A stretch of DNA of 64,000 nt, from assembly GCA_029706075.1 (NCBI GenBank), contig JAINUG010000306.1:343501-407500 (forward strand). Reading direction: 5' to 3'. A model generated the notes under the pieces. That model searched no databases. It saw nothing but the letters and a program-made list of their open reading frames with translations, and was not told the DNA's origin. The position numbers and the translations under genes are program-made. Below are positions 1-12,120 of this stretch, piece after piece; position 1 is the stretch's first letter; each line of letters opens with the position of its first letter. Source of the DNA: Aldrovandia affinis (taxonomy: Eukaryota; Chordata; Actinopteri; Notacanthiformes; Halosauridae).

Positions 1-20
1 TTTATACAGCTCAAGTGTTT

Positions 21-85
21 GACATTTGACATTTAGATTTTAAGCATTTAGCAAATGCTTTTGTTCCAAGCAACTTACACAGCTT
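21..85 (-). mobile_element. Degenerate L2/SINE 3' tail
   Basis: Reading the minus strand, this stretch matches the teleost L2-type 3' stem-loop (gctctggataagagcgtct followed by gctaaatg) with several substitutions, then ends in ATTT-rich short repeats. On the + strand it shows as catttagcaaatgctttt with caacttaca downstream. It is probably the 3' remnant of an L2 LINE or an L2-mobilised SINE. No head region is recognisable. Confidence 0.5.
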
Positions 86-167
86 TTAATTCAGCCGTTT
101 CTGCATTACGGGTCCATTTTCAGCATTTTCCAGTTTCTTTGCTCAAACGAATCAACCACCCACTCCC

Positions 168-175
168 CCTGCGCG

Positions 176-223
<48 letters not shown>
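168..223. repeat. (CA)n microsatellite
   Basis: A near-pure CA dinucleotide run, led by gcgcgcacgc. It is likely length-polymorphic and has Z-DNA-forming potential. An apparent HTHTHT open frame here is a by-product of the repeat. Confidence 0.95.
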
Positions 224-224
<1 letters not shown>

Positions 225-1074
225 AGACTTCGAAGCCCCAGTTCAGTAACCATTATATCACACTGCTGTCCCGCAACTGATTGACCAGCTCAGGAGGAGG
301 TGTGAGTACCTCAAAGTGTTTATTCATGCTGACTCCTCGGGCCCCCCCAGTTTCGGACATGGCCCTCGCCATCTGATAGCATGATTCATTTCACAATTTA
401 GGAAATTTGAGGACAACCAGGCTTTGGAATGTGTGGCAACAATCGTGGACAGATACCCTGAAAAGTCTGGGGAGAAAAAAATCCAATTACATTCAACCCT
501 CTCCCCCACTGAAAGTATGCGATCACCTTACACCGTCTAATCTCAATCCGACAGAGCACACCGGGTTTTCGGCAAGTCCAAATCAAAGGTCCTCGGGTTG
601 TGGCAACCAACGATAATCCAGATGATTACAAATGTTTTCAAATACTTGTAATGCCCCAGGAACCATGATTGCTATTCATCTTAAAATGTCAATCTGATTC
701 ATAACCCTAAGGTTCGTGAGCTCTTTAGGTTTAAAAAGTGACTGTCTGGGAGCTCACCGAGTAGTATGAACCATTTCAATTATTATATTGCATTATTATT
801 CAATAGTGTGCCAAATCAGAGATTTGTATGCGCAATGTAATGCATAATGCTTATCTTGTTGTAACTATGTTTAATAGAACACTAATATTAAGCGGGGGAA
901 AAAGGATACGGCTAAAATTTCAAAAAGGCTTATGCAACCTGCATGCACTTTTGACAAGAAACCACTTCTGACAAGGAAAAAAACCATTTAGATATACGGG
1001 TTACTGCCCAAATTAAGGAAAACAATACTTGGCCCAGGGCTATAGTTTTAAGGGGACCCCTGTGTGACACAAAC
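224..1074. other. Unique intergenic sequence, nothing recognised
   Basis: Mostly AT-rich unique sequence. No ORF longer than about 70 codons, no recognisable exon and no clear transposon protein remnant. Its right end (about 1000-1074) resembles the outer part of the Tc1-like fossil that follows (short blocks reading 'taaaggaaaac') and may belong to it. Confidence 0.6.
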
Positions 1075-1500
1075 TAAATGACACCACCAAAATGTATTTA
1101 TACATGCCCATATACAAGTAACTACCAAAATAAAGGAAACACCAACATAAAGTGCATTGGGCAAAGCATTCTTCCACAAGAAATTCCATCATTTGGTGTT
1201 TTTTTGATGGTGGTAGAAAAGGCTGTCTTAGGCGCTGCTCCAGAATCTCCCATAAGTGTTCAATTGGGTTGAGGTCTGGTGACTGAGATGGCCATGGCAT
1301 ATGGTTTATATTGTTTTCATGCTCATCAAACCATTATGTGATCACTTGTGCCCTGTGGATAGGGGCATTGTCATCCTGGAAGAGACCACTCCCATCAGGA
1401 ATGCTTCACCATAGGATGAAGGTGAATGGCTTTGTATTTATTGCCATTTAACTTGAGTAACATGAGTGGACCTAAACCATGCTAGGAAAATGCATGGGTG
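1075..1500 (-). mobile_element. Tc1/mariner transposase fossil (C-terminal part)
   Basis: The minus strand encodes the C-terminal catalytic part of a Tc1-like DDE transposase. A QDDNAPIHRA-type block lies at about 1353-1385, followed by [16 protein letters not shown] (about 1252-1300), which carries the final acidic residue of the DDE triad and the family's usual spacing. The frame is broken by a stop (minus-strand TAA at 1334-1336), and downstream codons drift into unrelated sequence. The N-terminal DNA-binding domain and the first catalytic Asp are not recognisable upstream (right of about 1500). At nucleotide level it follows a family that is abundant in teleost genomes, including the tail reading 'aactaccaaaataaaggaaac'. 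It is an inactive relic. Confidence 0.85.
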
Positions 1501-3532
1501 CAGTATTCCTGTCTCTGGGTTATGTAGGAGTGGGATATTGGTGCCATTAGGTCTCATGAGGGGTTGACCATCTGTGGCGGTAATCCACAGTGGAGAGCCC
1601 CGCGGGGTACCAAGGGGGGAAAAGGCGGAGAGTGTCCTCCACATGCTGCACTGTTTTACACAATAATGAACAGCCCTAAGGGACAACACAAGAGCCGGGC
1701 TAATATTTAACTAATGACTGCCCCCCTGTTCGTCACCATCTCCCCCTCCTGGTTCCTGTGTAAGGACTGGTCACCAGACTGTGAAGACGGAGGAGGAAAA
1801 AAGGTTAAGTGGAAGGGAACAGGTGAAATACAAAAAAAAAAATGAAGGGAGAGTGTAGGAGAGATAGGGAGGCCGGGAGGGATTGATCCAGAAGCCGAGC
1901 TAGCAGCAGATGCTAAAGTCTTGAGAGATGCTACGTGCTATTTTGGTGGGGGGTGGGGGAAGATGGGTAAGGTCGGTATTCGAGAACGTAATTATTAGCG
2001 AAGCGTCCCCATCACGGCACAAAATTGCCATTCTGCAAAACAAAGCAGCAGCGCGCGACACGCGTGTTCGCCTCTGCGCGCTACGCATTTGGATTTTTTT
2101 TCTCCTCCCTCCCTCCCTCCTTCCCTCACAGCCCTTCCAGACCCAGTAAACAAGGCGAATCTAACAGCCTTATTAAAAGCAGGAGCTGAATCTGGATACT
2201 TGTACCATAGCCATGGATTAAAGCCACCAGGGCTCGGAGGCGAGTGTAGTATTAGTCACTTTAATAATTAATCACCCTGTGAGCATGTTTTTTGAGCCTT
2301 GCAGTGACCCATTTTCTAATTTCACTCAACAGACGAAAATAAGTTATTTTTTTTTGGGGGGTGGTGGTTTTCAAGGGGGTGTTTTTGGGTCACACAATGC
2401 CATTTTTTTTATTGCCATTCCCGAATCAACAAATGGGAGTTCCTGAGCCCCCCAACCCTTTCCTTAGGACTCAAAAGCTTGGTGCCATGCAGAGAGCCAA
2501 ATAATAGAGGGGAAAACTGGCCTGGAAAAGCAGCATGGGATTTTCCTGATGAAATATGAGCCCCATATGTGGGGTGTCCTGGGTGAAAAGAGTGTCCCAA
2601 CAGGGCTCCTTCAAGCTTTGATACCCTCCACTACAAAAGCAGATGGTTTACCCCTGGTTTCATCCCTTTTTCCACCCCCTCCCTCCTTTATCAAATCCTA
2701 TCAAGGCCCATTAGCCCCCCGCCTGGCTGGACCCACCGCTCCACTCCCACCCCCAGGCTTCTGAGGTACAGCTAGGCCTCTGGGGGTTGCTAGGGCAATG
2801 GAACCTACTCAAGCATTCACCGTTAAAGGAAGTCACACTGGTCAGGTTTGAATACAAGTCAAGTGAGTGAAAAGACATGTTTTCAAAGAGAGAGAGGGGA
2901 AAAAACATATAAGGAACAGGATGGTTCCAAATGACTATTTTAACGTTCCTCAAAATTCACAGGTACAAAGCGATGGCAGCTGCAGGTGGTGAATTTTTTT
3001 TCTCTCTCTCTTTTTTTGGACTTTTGTTTACAGGAGCCATGAATGGGGGAACAAACCTGGATGCGTGGCCCTTGAAGATTTGATTTCAAAGAGGTGAAAG
3101 ATTCAGACATAGAACCCATTGATGTTGATAATTCCTTGAAATAAAAATAAAAAAACATAAAAGGAAGAGGGGAAAGAAACTCTGATTATGTACAGAAGTA
3201 TGGAGGATAAATCAATAAGTCATATACAAGCACATGCAAATAGCTTTGAAATCCAATCTTTGTCAAAACAACACAATCCAGCATTACACTCTCCACCTTT
3301 GTCTCCGTCTAATTTAACCAAAGAACAGGCCGAATGACCCATTCAGCTCCTGGGATCAACCCCATAATTGATTACATGGCAATGGTCAATTGAATGATCA
3401 ATTAAAGAACAAAAAAGCAAACAGAAAATGAGCAGAAAGAAGACATTAGAAACATTTCTGATCAGATTTATGCGGTGTCCAGCATTGTGAAGACCTGTGT
3501 CTCCCTGAACAAGTAGAGAAGGCCAGGGAAGA
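1501..3532. other. Intergenic sequence with short homopurine/homopyrimidine runs
   Basis: No exon recognised. It contains a pyrimidine run (about 2093-2130, CTCC/CCCT repeats), G-rich runs around 2350-2385 and a TC run near 2997-3016. Short frames (60-104 codons) on both strands lack domain signatures. The first part (1501-1600) may be the unrecognised remainder of the Tc1 fossil. Confidence 0.6.
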
Positions 3533-4009
3533 GTGGCAGCCAGTTTTGCTAGCCTGCATCCCGGTTTTCCAGCAAAACGCTCTGGCCCTTGGCAGAACTT
3601 TCTGGCGAGATGTGCTAGTGAGCCGGACGGCCGTGGCCACGAGCACAGTCCTCCCACGGCGGGATTTCTGAAGGCTTTTCGCCGTCACGGAGGATTAGCC
3701 CAGAAATCCGCTTCAGCAGACCCCGGATTTCAGACGTGGAGCATTGTTAAGTTCGGTCCGCTGAGGCCGCCGGCCCACACATCAGGCGCCCCCGATCCGC
3801 TCTGTTTACCCTTCGGCTGGCAAGCAGGGGGGGGGGCACTCCCCTCTCCGTCGTCATGGAGAGATGGAGGGGCCGGTGCGCACGGTAATGAGCTCTCCGT
3901 CCGTAATGGTGGCTTGGGGGGTGAATCATCACCGATTGCATGTGACGGGCGAGCACCCGACCTCACACACCGGGGTGCCCATGGGTACAACAGAACCACT
4001 GTGGTGTAA
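3533..4009 (+). other. CpG-rich block with a 158-codon open frame, coding status unknown
   Basis: This block has many CpG dinucleotides against a CpG-poor, AT-rich background. It holds one of the longest open frames here that is not microsatellite-driven (158 codons, + strand). The predicted product is rich in Gly, Pro, Ala and Ser with no domain, signal peptide or membrane segment. An overlapping 104-codon minus frame is open too, as expected when GC-rich DNA suppresses stop codons. I see no clear splice signals framing it. It is more likely a CpG-rich regulatory stretch than a gene. Confidence 0.35.
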
Positions 4010-6349
4010 CTTGGATGTCAAACCACCCCCTTCCCTCCATCAACTGTACCAATTCGCCACGGAAACCATCCATTGAGAAAGATCTCCCCCTCTGGATGGC
4101 TCCACGGTGAACGTTGCTGGACAAGCACCGCTGATAAACGATGACATGTCAAAGCCCAGGGCAGCCAAACAATACCTGGGTCTGGTGGGGGGTGGGGGGT
4201 ATGTGAATGGCTCAGGAGTCAGGCGAGTCAGAGGGGGGAGGAGAAAATGTGGCTCAGGAGTCGAGGCGGACAAGGGGGACAGGAGAATGTATGACTTGAT
4301 TCCGTAGAACGGGACACATATCGCAGTTTTTTTACAAAAATGATTAAAAAAATTAAAAAAATGTATTCATTGTTAGTGATAGTTACTAACTGCTAGCTAG
4401 CTAACTAGATATCACTCTAATGAGATTAGCAAGCTAATTGTTAGCTGGCAAGAAAACATTTTTAATTGCTTTTTTGCTAGGTCGAGCACCTAGTATGCTA
4501 CAAGCTGACTAAAGATGGCTAGCTAATGAAAATCCTTTCAAATAAATGTGAATATTACTGTTGAAGTTTGAATATGAAATGTTCCCTTTCCCAATGACAA
4601 TTCTAGCTAATGCTACTGTACATGCAAAACCTTTTTTCAACATCTCACAAGCTAGCCTGTTGTGTAACTATTCTTCAAGGGAGAGGTGGGACTTTTAGAC
4701 TTAATGGGTAGCAGATTGACTACTTTCAAATATTTTACGGTGAATGATTGCCATTATTATTATTATAGGGAATGGAATACTGTTAATGTTTGACAATGAC
4801 TGCACAATGGAAGTAAGTCAGATGTTCAAGACATTACAAATACCCTTTGTAAAACAAAAGGCTAAGCACACCTAGCTATATCTCACAAGCATAACAATTG
4901 AGCACAAACAGTGTTCTTCATATGAATATTAAGATTGCTTTTTAAAAAAAGGTCTATTTTTAACCTGGCAATTCAACATGGTATAGATCGAATATTATAC
5001 TACAGTGCCTTTTTGACAATTTGGTGTAATTTTTCCTTTTTTAATATATATGGTTGCTAAGGCGATTTGATGAACAAGTTTGAAAATAATTGCAGAAACT
5101 TTGGAGGCCAGAAACCTTGGAGTTTATCAAGTATAACTTCTTAAAAAATTGCCGATATCTGTGCATGATAAATATTTTTGATGTTCCAAATCTGTATATT
5201 AATTAAAAAAACTAAATAACAAAGATTTGCAACTTTAGCCCCATTTGCTGGAGTCTCACCATGTGAATGACTCAGGTGAGTTGGAAGGGGAAAGGAGAAT
5301 ATATCAATATATATATGGTGTAGGAGTCGTGGGGGTGGAGGACAAGGGTATGGGGGCTACACTAAAGTGTGCCGAGAGAGCACCTCCATCACTTTGACAG
5401 CGACCTCCTTGGCCCAGCCTGGCCCAACATGGCCCAGCATGGCTCAGCGTGCCCCCTCAGGAGCAGTCCAGATGGTTGGGTCCCACAGCCGGTTGGGGGC
5501 CTGTGGTGTCTTTATCTCCGGTGCCTCCGCTCCTCCAAAGCCCCCACAGGGTGAAATGCACAATGACACGACTGTGTGTGTGAGAGAGTGTGTGTGTGCG
5601 TGTGTGTCATGTGGCTGGTGAGTTATGACAGAGACAGTGTTTCCCAAGACACGTGGGGCCCCATTCTCCCTTCGGCCACAGAGCCAGAATACGACGGGCG
5701 GAGTTGTTGAATCCGACTCCGACTCGAATGGTTTCAGTGCAGCGGGGCAAAACACAACGGTTGAGAAAAAAGAGGAGCGCCCCTTTGAGAAATTAACCCC
5801 GTCCAAAAGCGCAGCAGTTTGGATGGCATTGTAATGCGACGCATGTGAGCCTTCATGCTGCGGCGCATTTGTATTCAAGCCCTGCCACTTCCTCAACAAG
5901 CTGAAGAGACTTGATTGTGTCAGTGGTGTGTTCAATGGGTTCAATACCAAAATGTGGCCTTTGGAAAATTATTATTGAAATGTATAAATAAATAAACAAA
6001 CGTGTATGAGAAAGAAAAGCTTGAAAAAGCAAATAAATATCTGAATAACAACCTTTGGTTTCGTTTTGTATCTATTCAGCCCATTGCATTTAGGTGCAAA
6101 GGCAAGCTGTGTGAGTCAGGATTGTGAATGCGTTTCGCTCTGTTCTGTCCATCTCTCCTCAGGTGGCGTTTTCCAGCTTCAGCCATCTGCTTCCCTCACA
6201 TCCTTACCTCCCTGCACAGAGTGCTCCAGGTGCCTTTGTAACTGCACTGTGCGAGCGTGTGGGTGTTCTACCGTTTGATACGCTTTTGGGGTAAATCGAT
6301 GGAGATGACATGAAAGACAGGGACCTCCCCAGAGACTGATGTCATTTGG
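4010..6349. other. AT-rich intergenic sequence, nothing coding
   Basis: From about 4310 to 5260 the sequence is strongly AT-rich with repeated 'gctagctagctaa' type stretches, which are common in old teleost DNA-transposon debris, but no element ends could be placed. From 5360 to 5560 it turns GC-richer, with a short repeat of 'tggcccagc/tggcccaac' units (5408-5447). A short TG run follows at 5574-5607. The 168-codon minus frame at 5444-5950 runs through that TG run and has no domain. Confidence 0.6.
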
Positions 6350-6540
6350 AATATGAACACAAGTCCATATGCGCTCACACATGCACGTGTGCACAGGCAC
6401 GCGCAAAAACACATGCGTGCATACAGACACACAAGCACTCACCCGCCCATACAAGCACAGACACGCAAACACAAATACATGCACAGACACACACAGGAAC
6501 GCACACACACACACATGCATGCAAGCATAGACAGGCATGT

Positions 6541-6573
<33 letters not shown>

Positions 6574-6842
6574 TGCATGCACAGGCACACACATGCACAC
6601 CCACACACACATGCAAACAAGCAGCGACATGCTCACACTACACACTATTGCATGCACAGACACACTTACAAACGCACACAAGCAAACAAGCATGTGCGCA
6701 CACACACAAATGCATGCAAAAACACAGAAAAACATACACCGGCACATACACACAGCCAAGTACATGCATAGACACACACAAAAGCACACCCACACACACA
6801 AGCTTACAAGCACAGACATGTACACACACAAATTCATGCACA
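6350..6842. repeat. Imperfect CA-rich tract (about 490 bp)
   Basis: A long tract made of CA runs broken by GCATG/TGCAT units, such as 'cacacaaatgcatgcaca'. The purest CA stretch is at about 6540-6570. Alternating purine-pyrimidine sequence gives strong Z-DNA potential. The open frames in all phases here (up to 191 codons, His/Thr- or Cys/Val-rich) are translation artefacts of the repeat. Confidence 0.95.
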
Positions 6843-6924
6843 CAGAAACATCAGGCAGACTCAGTTGCAAAGCCCCACGGCCTCTACTACACCGTAAAGG
6901 AGCGATAGATTCTGGGGAGGAGAA

Positions 6925-7158
6925 CTAATGGAGATTGAGAGAGGAAACAAGGGAGAAGGGAAAACAGCAAAGAGAAATAGTGAGAGAACAGGAAAATAAA
7001 GGGGAATTAAAGGAGAAGAGCGATAGAGAGCAATAGAGAGGATGTGAGAGTGTGAGAGAGAGGGATTTAATAGGGGAAGGAAATAAGAGAAAGACAGAAC
7101 AAGAAAAAAGCAAAAGGTAGGGAGAGAGGGAGAGAGATAGAGTTGGGAGGAGAGGGGG
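6925..7158. repeat. Polypurine (GA-rich) tract
   Basis: Over 200 bp in which the + strand is nearly all A and G (agagag, gggaaa and gagaga units), with few interruptions. Such tracts can form triplex (H-DNA) structures. No gene is evident. Confidence 0.85.
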
Positions 7159-7485
7159 AGGGTTGGTTCCTTTGTTGATTCACTGCTGGGCTAGTGCCAG
7201 CGTTAAATATGGTCCCTCACCTGCAGCCAGATGGTTATTCAGACCTGACCTGCTGCCATTGCTCTGCCTCTCTCTGGCGCAGTCTGCTCCCTGCTCCCTG
7301 CGGGAAACACTAAACGCTGCAGACATGCTGTTCCTGATGCACCCCTACACCGGCCTAATGGAACACCACCATCAGCACCTCCACCTCCGCCTGGCGCACT
7401 GTTCCGGAAAGGAGAGAGGAGGGAGGGGCTGCCGTTACCTGAAGAGTGAGAGCATCCTGAGGAGAGGGTCCGCTGTTACAGGAGA
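7159..7485. other. Unique sequence, weak 114-codon frame
   Basis: A 114-codon + frame (7163-7507) with Leu- and His-rich composition crosses this stretch and runs into the following minisatellite. It has no recognisable domain, no clear splice sites and no homology I can name. I treat it as non-coding. Confidence 0.5.
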
Positions 7486-7760
7486 TCTCCTCTTGATCTC
7501 ACTGTGATCTCATCCTGATTTCAGTATGATCCCATCTCCTCATGATCTCAAAGTGATTGTGCCTCCTCTTGATCTCACTGTGATCTCATCCTGATTTCAG
7601 TATGATCCTGTCTCCTCCTGATCTCATGGTGATCTTTTTTCCTCATGATCTCACTATGATTGCATCTCCTACTGGTCTCACTGTAATCCTGTCTCCTGAT
7701 CTCATTGTAATCCATTTTCCTCCTGATCTCAAGGTGATCCTGGTCTCATGCTGTCTCCTT
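7486..7760 (+). repeat. Diverged minisatellite, 24-29 bp units
   Basis: About ten tandem units of a pattern like 'tcctcctgatctcactgtga' with 24-29 bp spacing. A higher-order duplication is visible: the 45-bp block at about 7491-7535 recurs at about 7565-7609 almost unchanged. Units drift to the right, which suggests an old array with one recent duplication. Confidence 0.85.
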
Positions 7761-10700
7761 TTGGTTTTGGAACAACTGCAGAATTTCTTTCTACACACCG
7801 TGAATATCCTGGCACTTCAGAAATAACAGAAATAAATGATAGCGCCTTTCAGGGTTACTGAGAGACGATTCAATTAAACGCTATAGCAGTTTGGTCTTCA
7901 TTTTCAACAACAAATTCAAGGTGTTACATTTTTCATTACCCAGTGCTAGCTTCTTTCATAAGTCAGTTCAAAAGAAATAGTGTTATGTATTTACTGAAAA
8001 CAGACGTTCTGCAATGAATTGAGGTTAAACCAAACAGCGATTAGATTGAATATCTAATTGGTGAATAAATTATATGAGAATGTGCAAAGAGGGGGTCTCA
8101 TTTCAGGGGGCAAAGGTAAGAGAGGTATAACAGGAAAGGGGGAAACCAACCAATGGCACTAAAATATAATAAATAAACTGTATAATAAATGTTATTATAA
8201 AAAATATCAGGATAACAATTGTCACAGCTTACATTTCTCTTTCTTTTACTTCCACATGAATAAAGGCAAGGAAGAATTAACAAAATATGACCGTTTCTCA
8301 GAACCTTAAGAGTTTGCAAGATACAAAGGGAAAACTACTCAGCTTATGAGAAATGGACATTAGAAGAGTATAAAATTATTAAACAGTAAATTATTTATGT
8401 CTATCAGTATCTCATCTATTATAACAATTTATATCTATTAGCAGTTTGTGACCATTTATAAAATGCATTTATGCTGCCCCAAACCGCCACCACCACCACC
8501 ATCACCACCCCCCAAACACAGACACTCACACATTCGGTCTCTCATTCTCTTTCCATCAATCTCTCAATCTCTCTCTCTCGTTCTCTCCCTCTCTACCATG
8601 GGAGTCCATCCACATGTTCCAGGGCTGGGCAGCAGTGCGCCAGAGAGGGATAGAATGAGGGGGCAGAGGCATAAAGAGCCCATTCTTTCCCTCCCCTCCC
8701 CATTTTATTCTCCTTTCAGTGAGAAAAAGAGGGGTTGCCAAGGCGATGAGTTTGGTCTGTCTCCCGCTGTGGGGGTCTGGGAAAGCAGCAGCTTGTTCTG
8801 ACATTTACAGAAGCAGAGGGAGAGGGGGAGCAGGAGAGAGGGAGCAGAGAAGAGAAGGAGAGAGGCAGGCAGGCCACTGCACCTGTAGCATCAGAAGGGC
8901 ACAATCCCACACTAGCAGACAGCTGGGCAGCGCGCCACATCACCCGTCTTTATCTCCGCCGGTGCCATTCTTCATCTGCCCTTCTGTTTTCACCCTTCCC
9001 TCTCTCATTCGGATCCTGGCAGACAGATAACCATCTGAAGTGGCCTTCCGCTTGCACGTCCATCTCGCAGCACTGGCTTGGCCTGGTCTAGCTGCCCTGG
9101 TCCTCATTAGAATGGAGCATTTGGGGTCGACAAAGAACTCTCAAAACGCTGAGCTTATGTGTATGTGTGTGCGTGTTACTTAGTGTTACGACATGTGTTT
9201 GTATGTGATAGGTTTAAATTACAGTGCGGATTAAATTATTATCATTATCATTCTTATTATTATTAGCTTAGCAGCCAGCCTTATCCACAGCTTATATTTT
9301 TAATATATTTTACATATTTTTTGTGGGGTTCGTTTTGGCGACGGGACCGGATTTGAGGAGATTTCTTTTGCAAACGCTGTCCCAGAAAATTTGAGATTGG
9401 GGATTGGGAATGAATGCCGAAACTTTCCGTTGGCAGATGGGTTTTCCTACCTAAATGCGACACACTGCGCGCGTCACCCACAAATTGTCACAGCATTGCA
9501 TTAAAGGGCTGACACATCTCCCAAACTAGTTTGCCATATCATGCTGTATTCAAATGCAATCTGTGTTTCCGGTTAAAAGGGGAGAATGCCACTTCCAGAC
9601 AGCCGTATCTGCGAGTGCAAGCCGAGCCTCGGAAGGAAGGAGGCAGGAGTGCTGTGCGGATTGAATACAAAAGCAAAACGCACTTGACTTTATAGACACA
9701 TTCAAAATGTGGCAATACTTTTAATGAAACGGTTAGCCTGCCACACAAAATGGAAGTTCAATGCGACGTGTCACAGCAGCGCTCGCTGTTGATATCAGAG
9801 ACGTGGCTCATTGTTCATTAAAAACGCTGGGTTTTGTATACCAGGCCATATGTAAAGCTGTATGAAGTTGAGAGGAAATATGCTAATGCGGCAAGTTTTT
9901 TGTGGGAAAGGGTGAGCAGGGGGGAACATTGAGTCCAAATGAGCCTTTCACTCCGCAGAACTGTACTTTCTGTCGTTCCAGTTGAGATACGGTCTCTCTT
10001 AACTTCCTGCTGCTTTCTGAAGCCTAAATGAAAATGGAGAAGGGTACACAGGAATACAAACGCTCCAGGCTGCTGTCATTGCGTCAGGCCTCCCTTCTCC
10101 CTCTGTTCTCCCTCCCCCGTTTCTCTATGCGGCATTTTCACACCGCCGAAAGGGACTCGTTCAGGAACTGAAGAAGCCGTACACACAGGATGCTGGGAAG
10201 AACACCCCCCCGCCTCAAACACTGAGGGGGTAGCCAGAGTCAGATGGTCCCAGTGCAGGACAATTTTGCGGGACGTTGCAGAACGACAAAAGGACATTAA
10301 AAATAATGAAGCAAGAGAGAGCAGAGTTGAAGCAACTTTTGTTTAGCGGGGGTATGGGGGTGGGGGTGGGAGGAGGGACTGCTGATGATATTGTTGAGGG
10401 GTGGGGTAATGATATCTGTAATGTTATGATTTTATCATATGTGGGACAACAAGTCAAAATGCAGGACTGTCCTGCATGATATGGGATATCTGAATATCTG
10501 GTCGCCCTAAAAACACTCCTTTCACTGTGAGTGTGCTGTGAGTGTGTGGCACTTCTGCTGCTTGAGAGTCAAGGATCTCCCCAGCTAACCTTTTTTTTGG
10601 TTCCCAGAACATTTCTGGAAGGTCTTAAACGTTCCCAGCATGCAATTTGGTCCAGTTTCCTAGATGGTCCTTGAACATTCTTTTTAAGTCACAAGGAACA

Positions 10701-10799
10701 TTGCAGGGATGTTTTATAATGGAAGGTCAAAAACACTTGAAAAAACATATTAACATTCTTAAAATTGTCTTGACACGTGTCTTCCATTATTGGATTATT
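7761..10799. other. Intergenic sequence, no gene recognised
   Basis: AT-rich from 7800 to 8470. A pyrimidine tract (8495-8600, tctctc) and a purine tract (8806-8872) flank a GC-richer stretch at 8600-8800. A very degenerate L2-type 3' tail in minus orientation sits at about 9262-9300 (reading agcag, then cttatcca and agctta). Positions 10340-10376 hold a G-rich run. Frames of 103-117 codons near 8448-9030 run through the purine/pyrimidine tracts and carry no domain. Confidence 0.6.
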
Positions 10800-11700
10800 G
10801 GATTGGATCTCACATTTGATGTTCATATCAAGAACATTTCCAGAGTACCTATCTTTCACCTAAGGAATGTTACTAAAATGTTGCACATTCTGTCATTAGA
10901 GGATGCAGAAAAGTCGATTCATGCTTTTGTCGCATTTAAGCTAGACTACTGTAGTGGCTTACTATCTGGCTGCTGTAATACCTCTCTTCAACTTGAAGGG
11001 TCTTCAACTTCATTTTGTATTTTGATTCCTTATAACCCGACACGACTGATTCGTTCACAAGATGCTGGCCATCTAGTACAAACATTTTGAAAAGCACAGC
11101 TGTTCAGCCTTCTCTTACAGATCTCCTCTATTTTGGAACATATTACCAAAATATGTTACGGATCAGGACACAGTCTCAATGCTTAAGTCTACATGAAAAA
11201 CATACGTTTTCAGCCTGGTCTACTGTCAAACATAGTCTAGGTGTAAAGATGGAGAAGACTGCGGCATAGTGTCCTCTGGAGTGAGAAACTGTCCATACCA
11301 GCACCTCCTCAATGTGTCACCACCACCGTTAGGTTTGTGGATGGTTTGGAACTCCCCCATGGCTGCATGTGTTCTCTGTATTGTGCTCTCCCACCCACTA
11401 ATGACTACCAAGCCTGGAGGCACAAAGTAAGCCACCCCAGCCTCTCCTTAGCACTGACCCTGATATGTTCTTTTTTGAACACACCCTGTACCTGAAAAGT
11501 ATAGTCTCTGCCCTTTTAGTCTGGTTCCTTCCCAGGTTCCCCCCTCAGCTCTCAAACAAGGGAGTGTTTCCTTTCCACTGTTGCCTTGGACTTGCTTTTT
11601 GGCTTTGTTTGGGGGGGAGTAGGCCTGGGTTCTCCTTTGTTAAGCATTCTTTGACAATGTATTTGTAAAGAGTGCTATACAAATACATTTGACTTTATAT
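10800..11700 (+). mobile_element. Decayed L2/Rex-type LINE, reverse-transcriptase C-terminal part
   Basis: The + frame at 10800-10991 reads as the thumb/C-terminal part of a non-LTR retrotransposon reverse transcriptase, with the family-typical blocks HIKNIS, FHLRNV, LSLEDAEKSIHAFV and LDYCSGLLSGC. The usual next segment (LQxVQNAAARLL through the LHWLPV motif) is deleted. Further blocks resume at 11025-11075 (YNPTRLIRSQDAGHLV) and, after a frame change, at 11135-11215 as the 'F..HL.TY.FS'-like C-terminus. The tail near 11670-11697 reads 'gctatacaaatacatttga', a common 3' end of teleost LINEs. Frameshifts and stops make it inactive. Confidence 0.8.
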
Positions 11701-12100
11701 GATTATGTTTCTTCATGCCTAAATGAGAACCATGGGGGGATGTTACTAGTAAGTTTACATACCGGGAGGGTTTTTACTGTGACTTTGACAGAACTTGTTT
11801 GCAATGTCATCTCACAACCAAATGGGAATCTATCCAGAATATTTGTCAGTGTGCAATGTCACTTGAAATATGAACACTGTTAGTTCCTGTGTCAAGCCAT
11901 CACCTGTGCTACTCTTTATGCCCCCGTGTGTCTCTATGTGTGTAAAAAATAAACGTTTTTGGCTCAGAGGTAGCTACGGGCCTTTTCGACAAACCCAAAG
12001 GGGGCCTAACCTCATCCTCCTGGAAATTAACTTCTCTACTTTTCTGTCTCAAGGGTCAGTTTTAAGGAAAAAAAGAAGGGAAAAAGCAACCTCAAGGAGC
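11701..12100. other. Unique intergenic sequence
   Basis: No element ends or exon signatures seen. Composition is average for the window. Confidence 0.5.
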
Positions 12101-12120
12101 CAGATCAGAAAGAGCCGAGA

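Noticed and set aside
5444-5950. 168-codon minus frame
   Set aside because: Crosses a TG microsatellite (His/Thr repeat in the product) and shows no domain or splice signals.
6346-6928. Frames of up to 191 codons, His/Thr- and Cys/Val-rich
   Set aside because: Pure translation of CA-rich repeats, open in several frames simultaneously.
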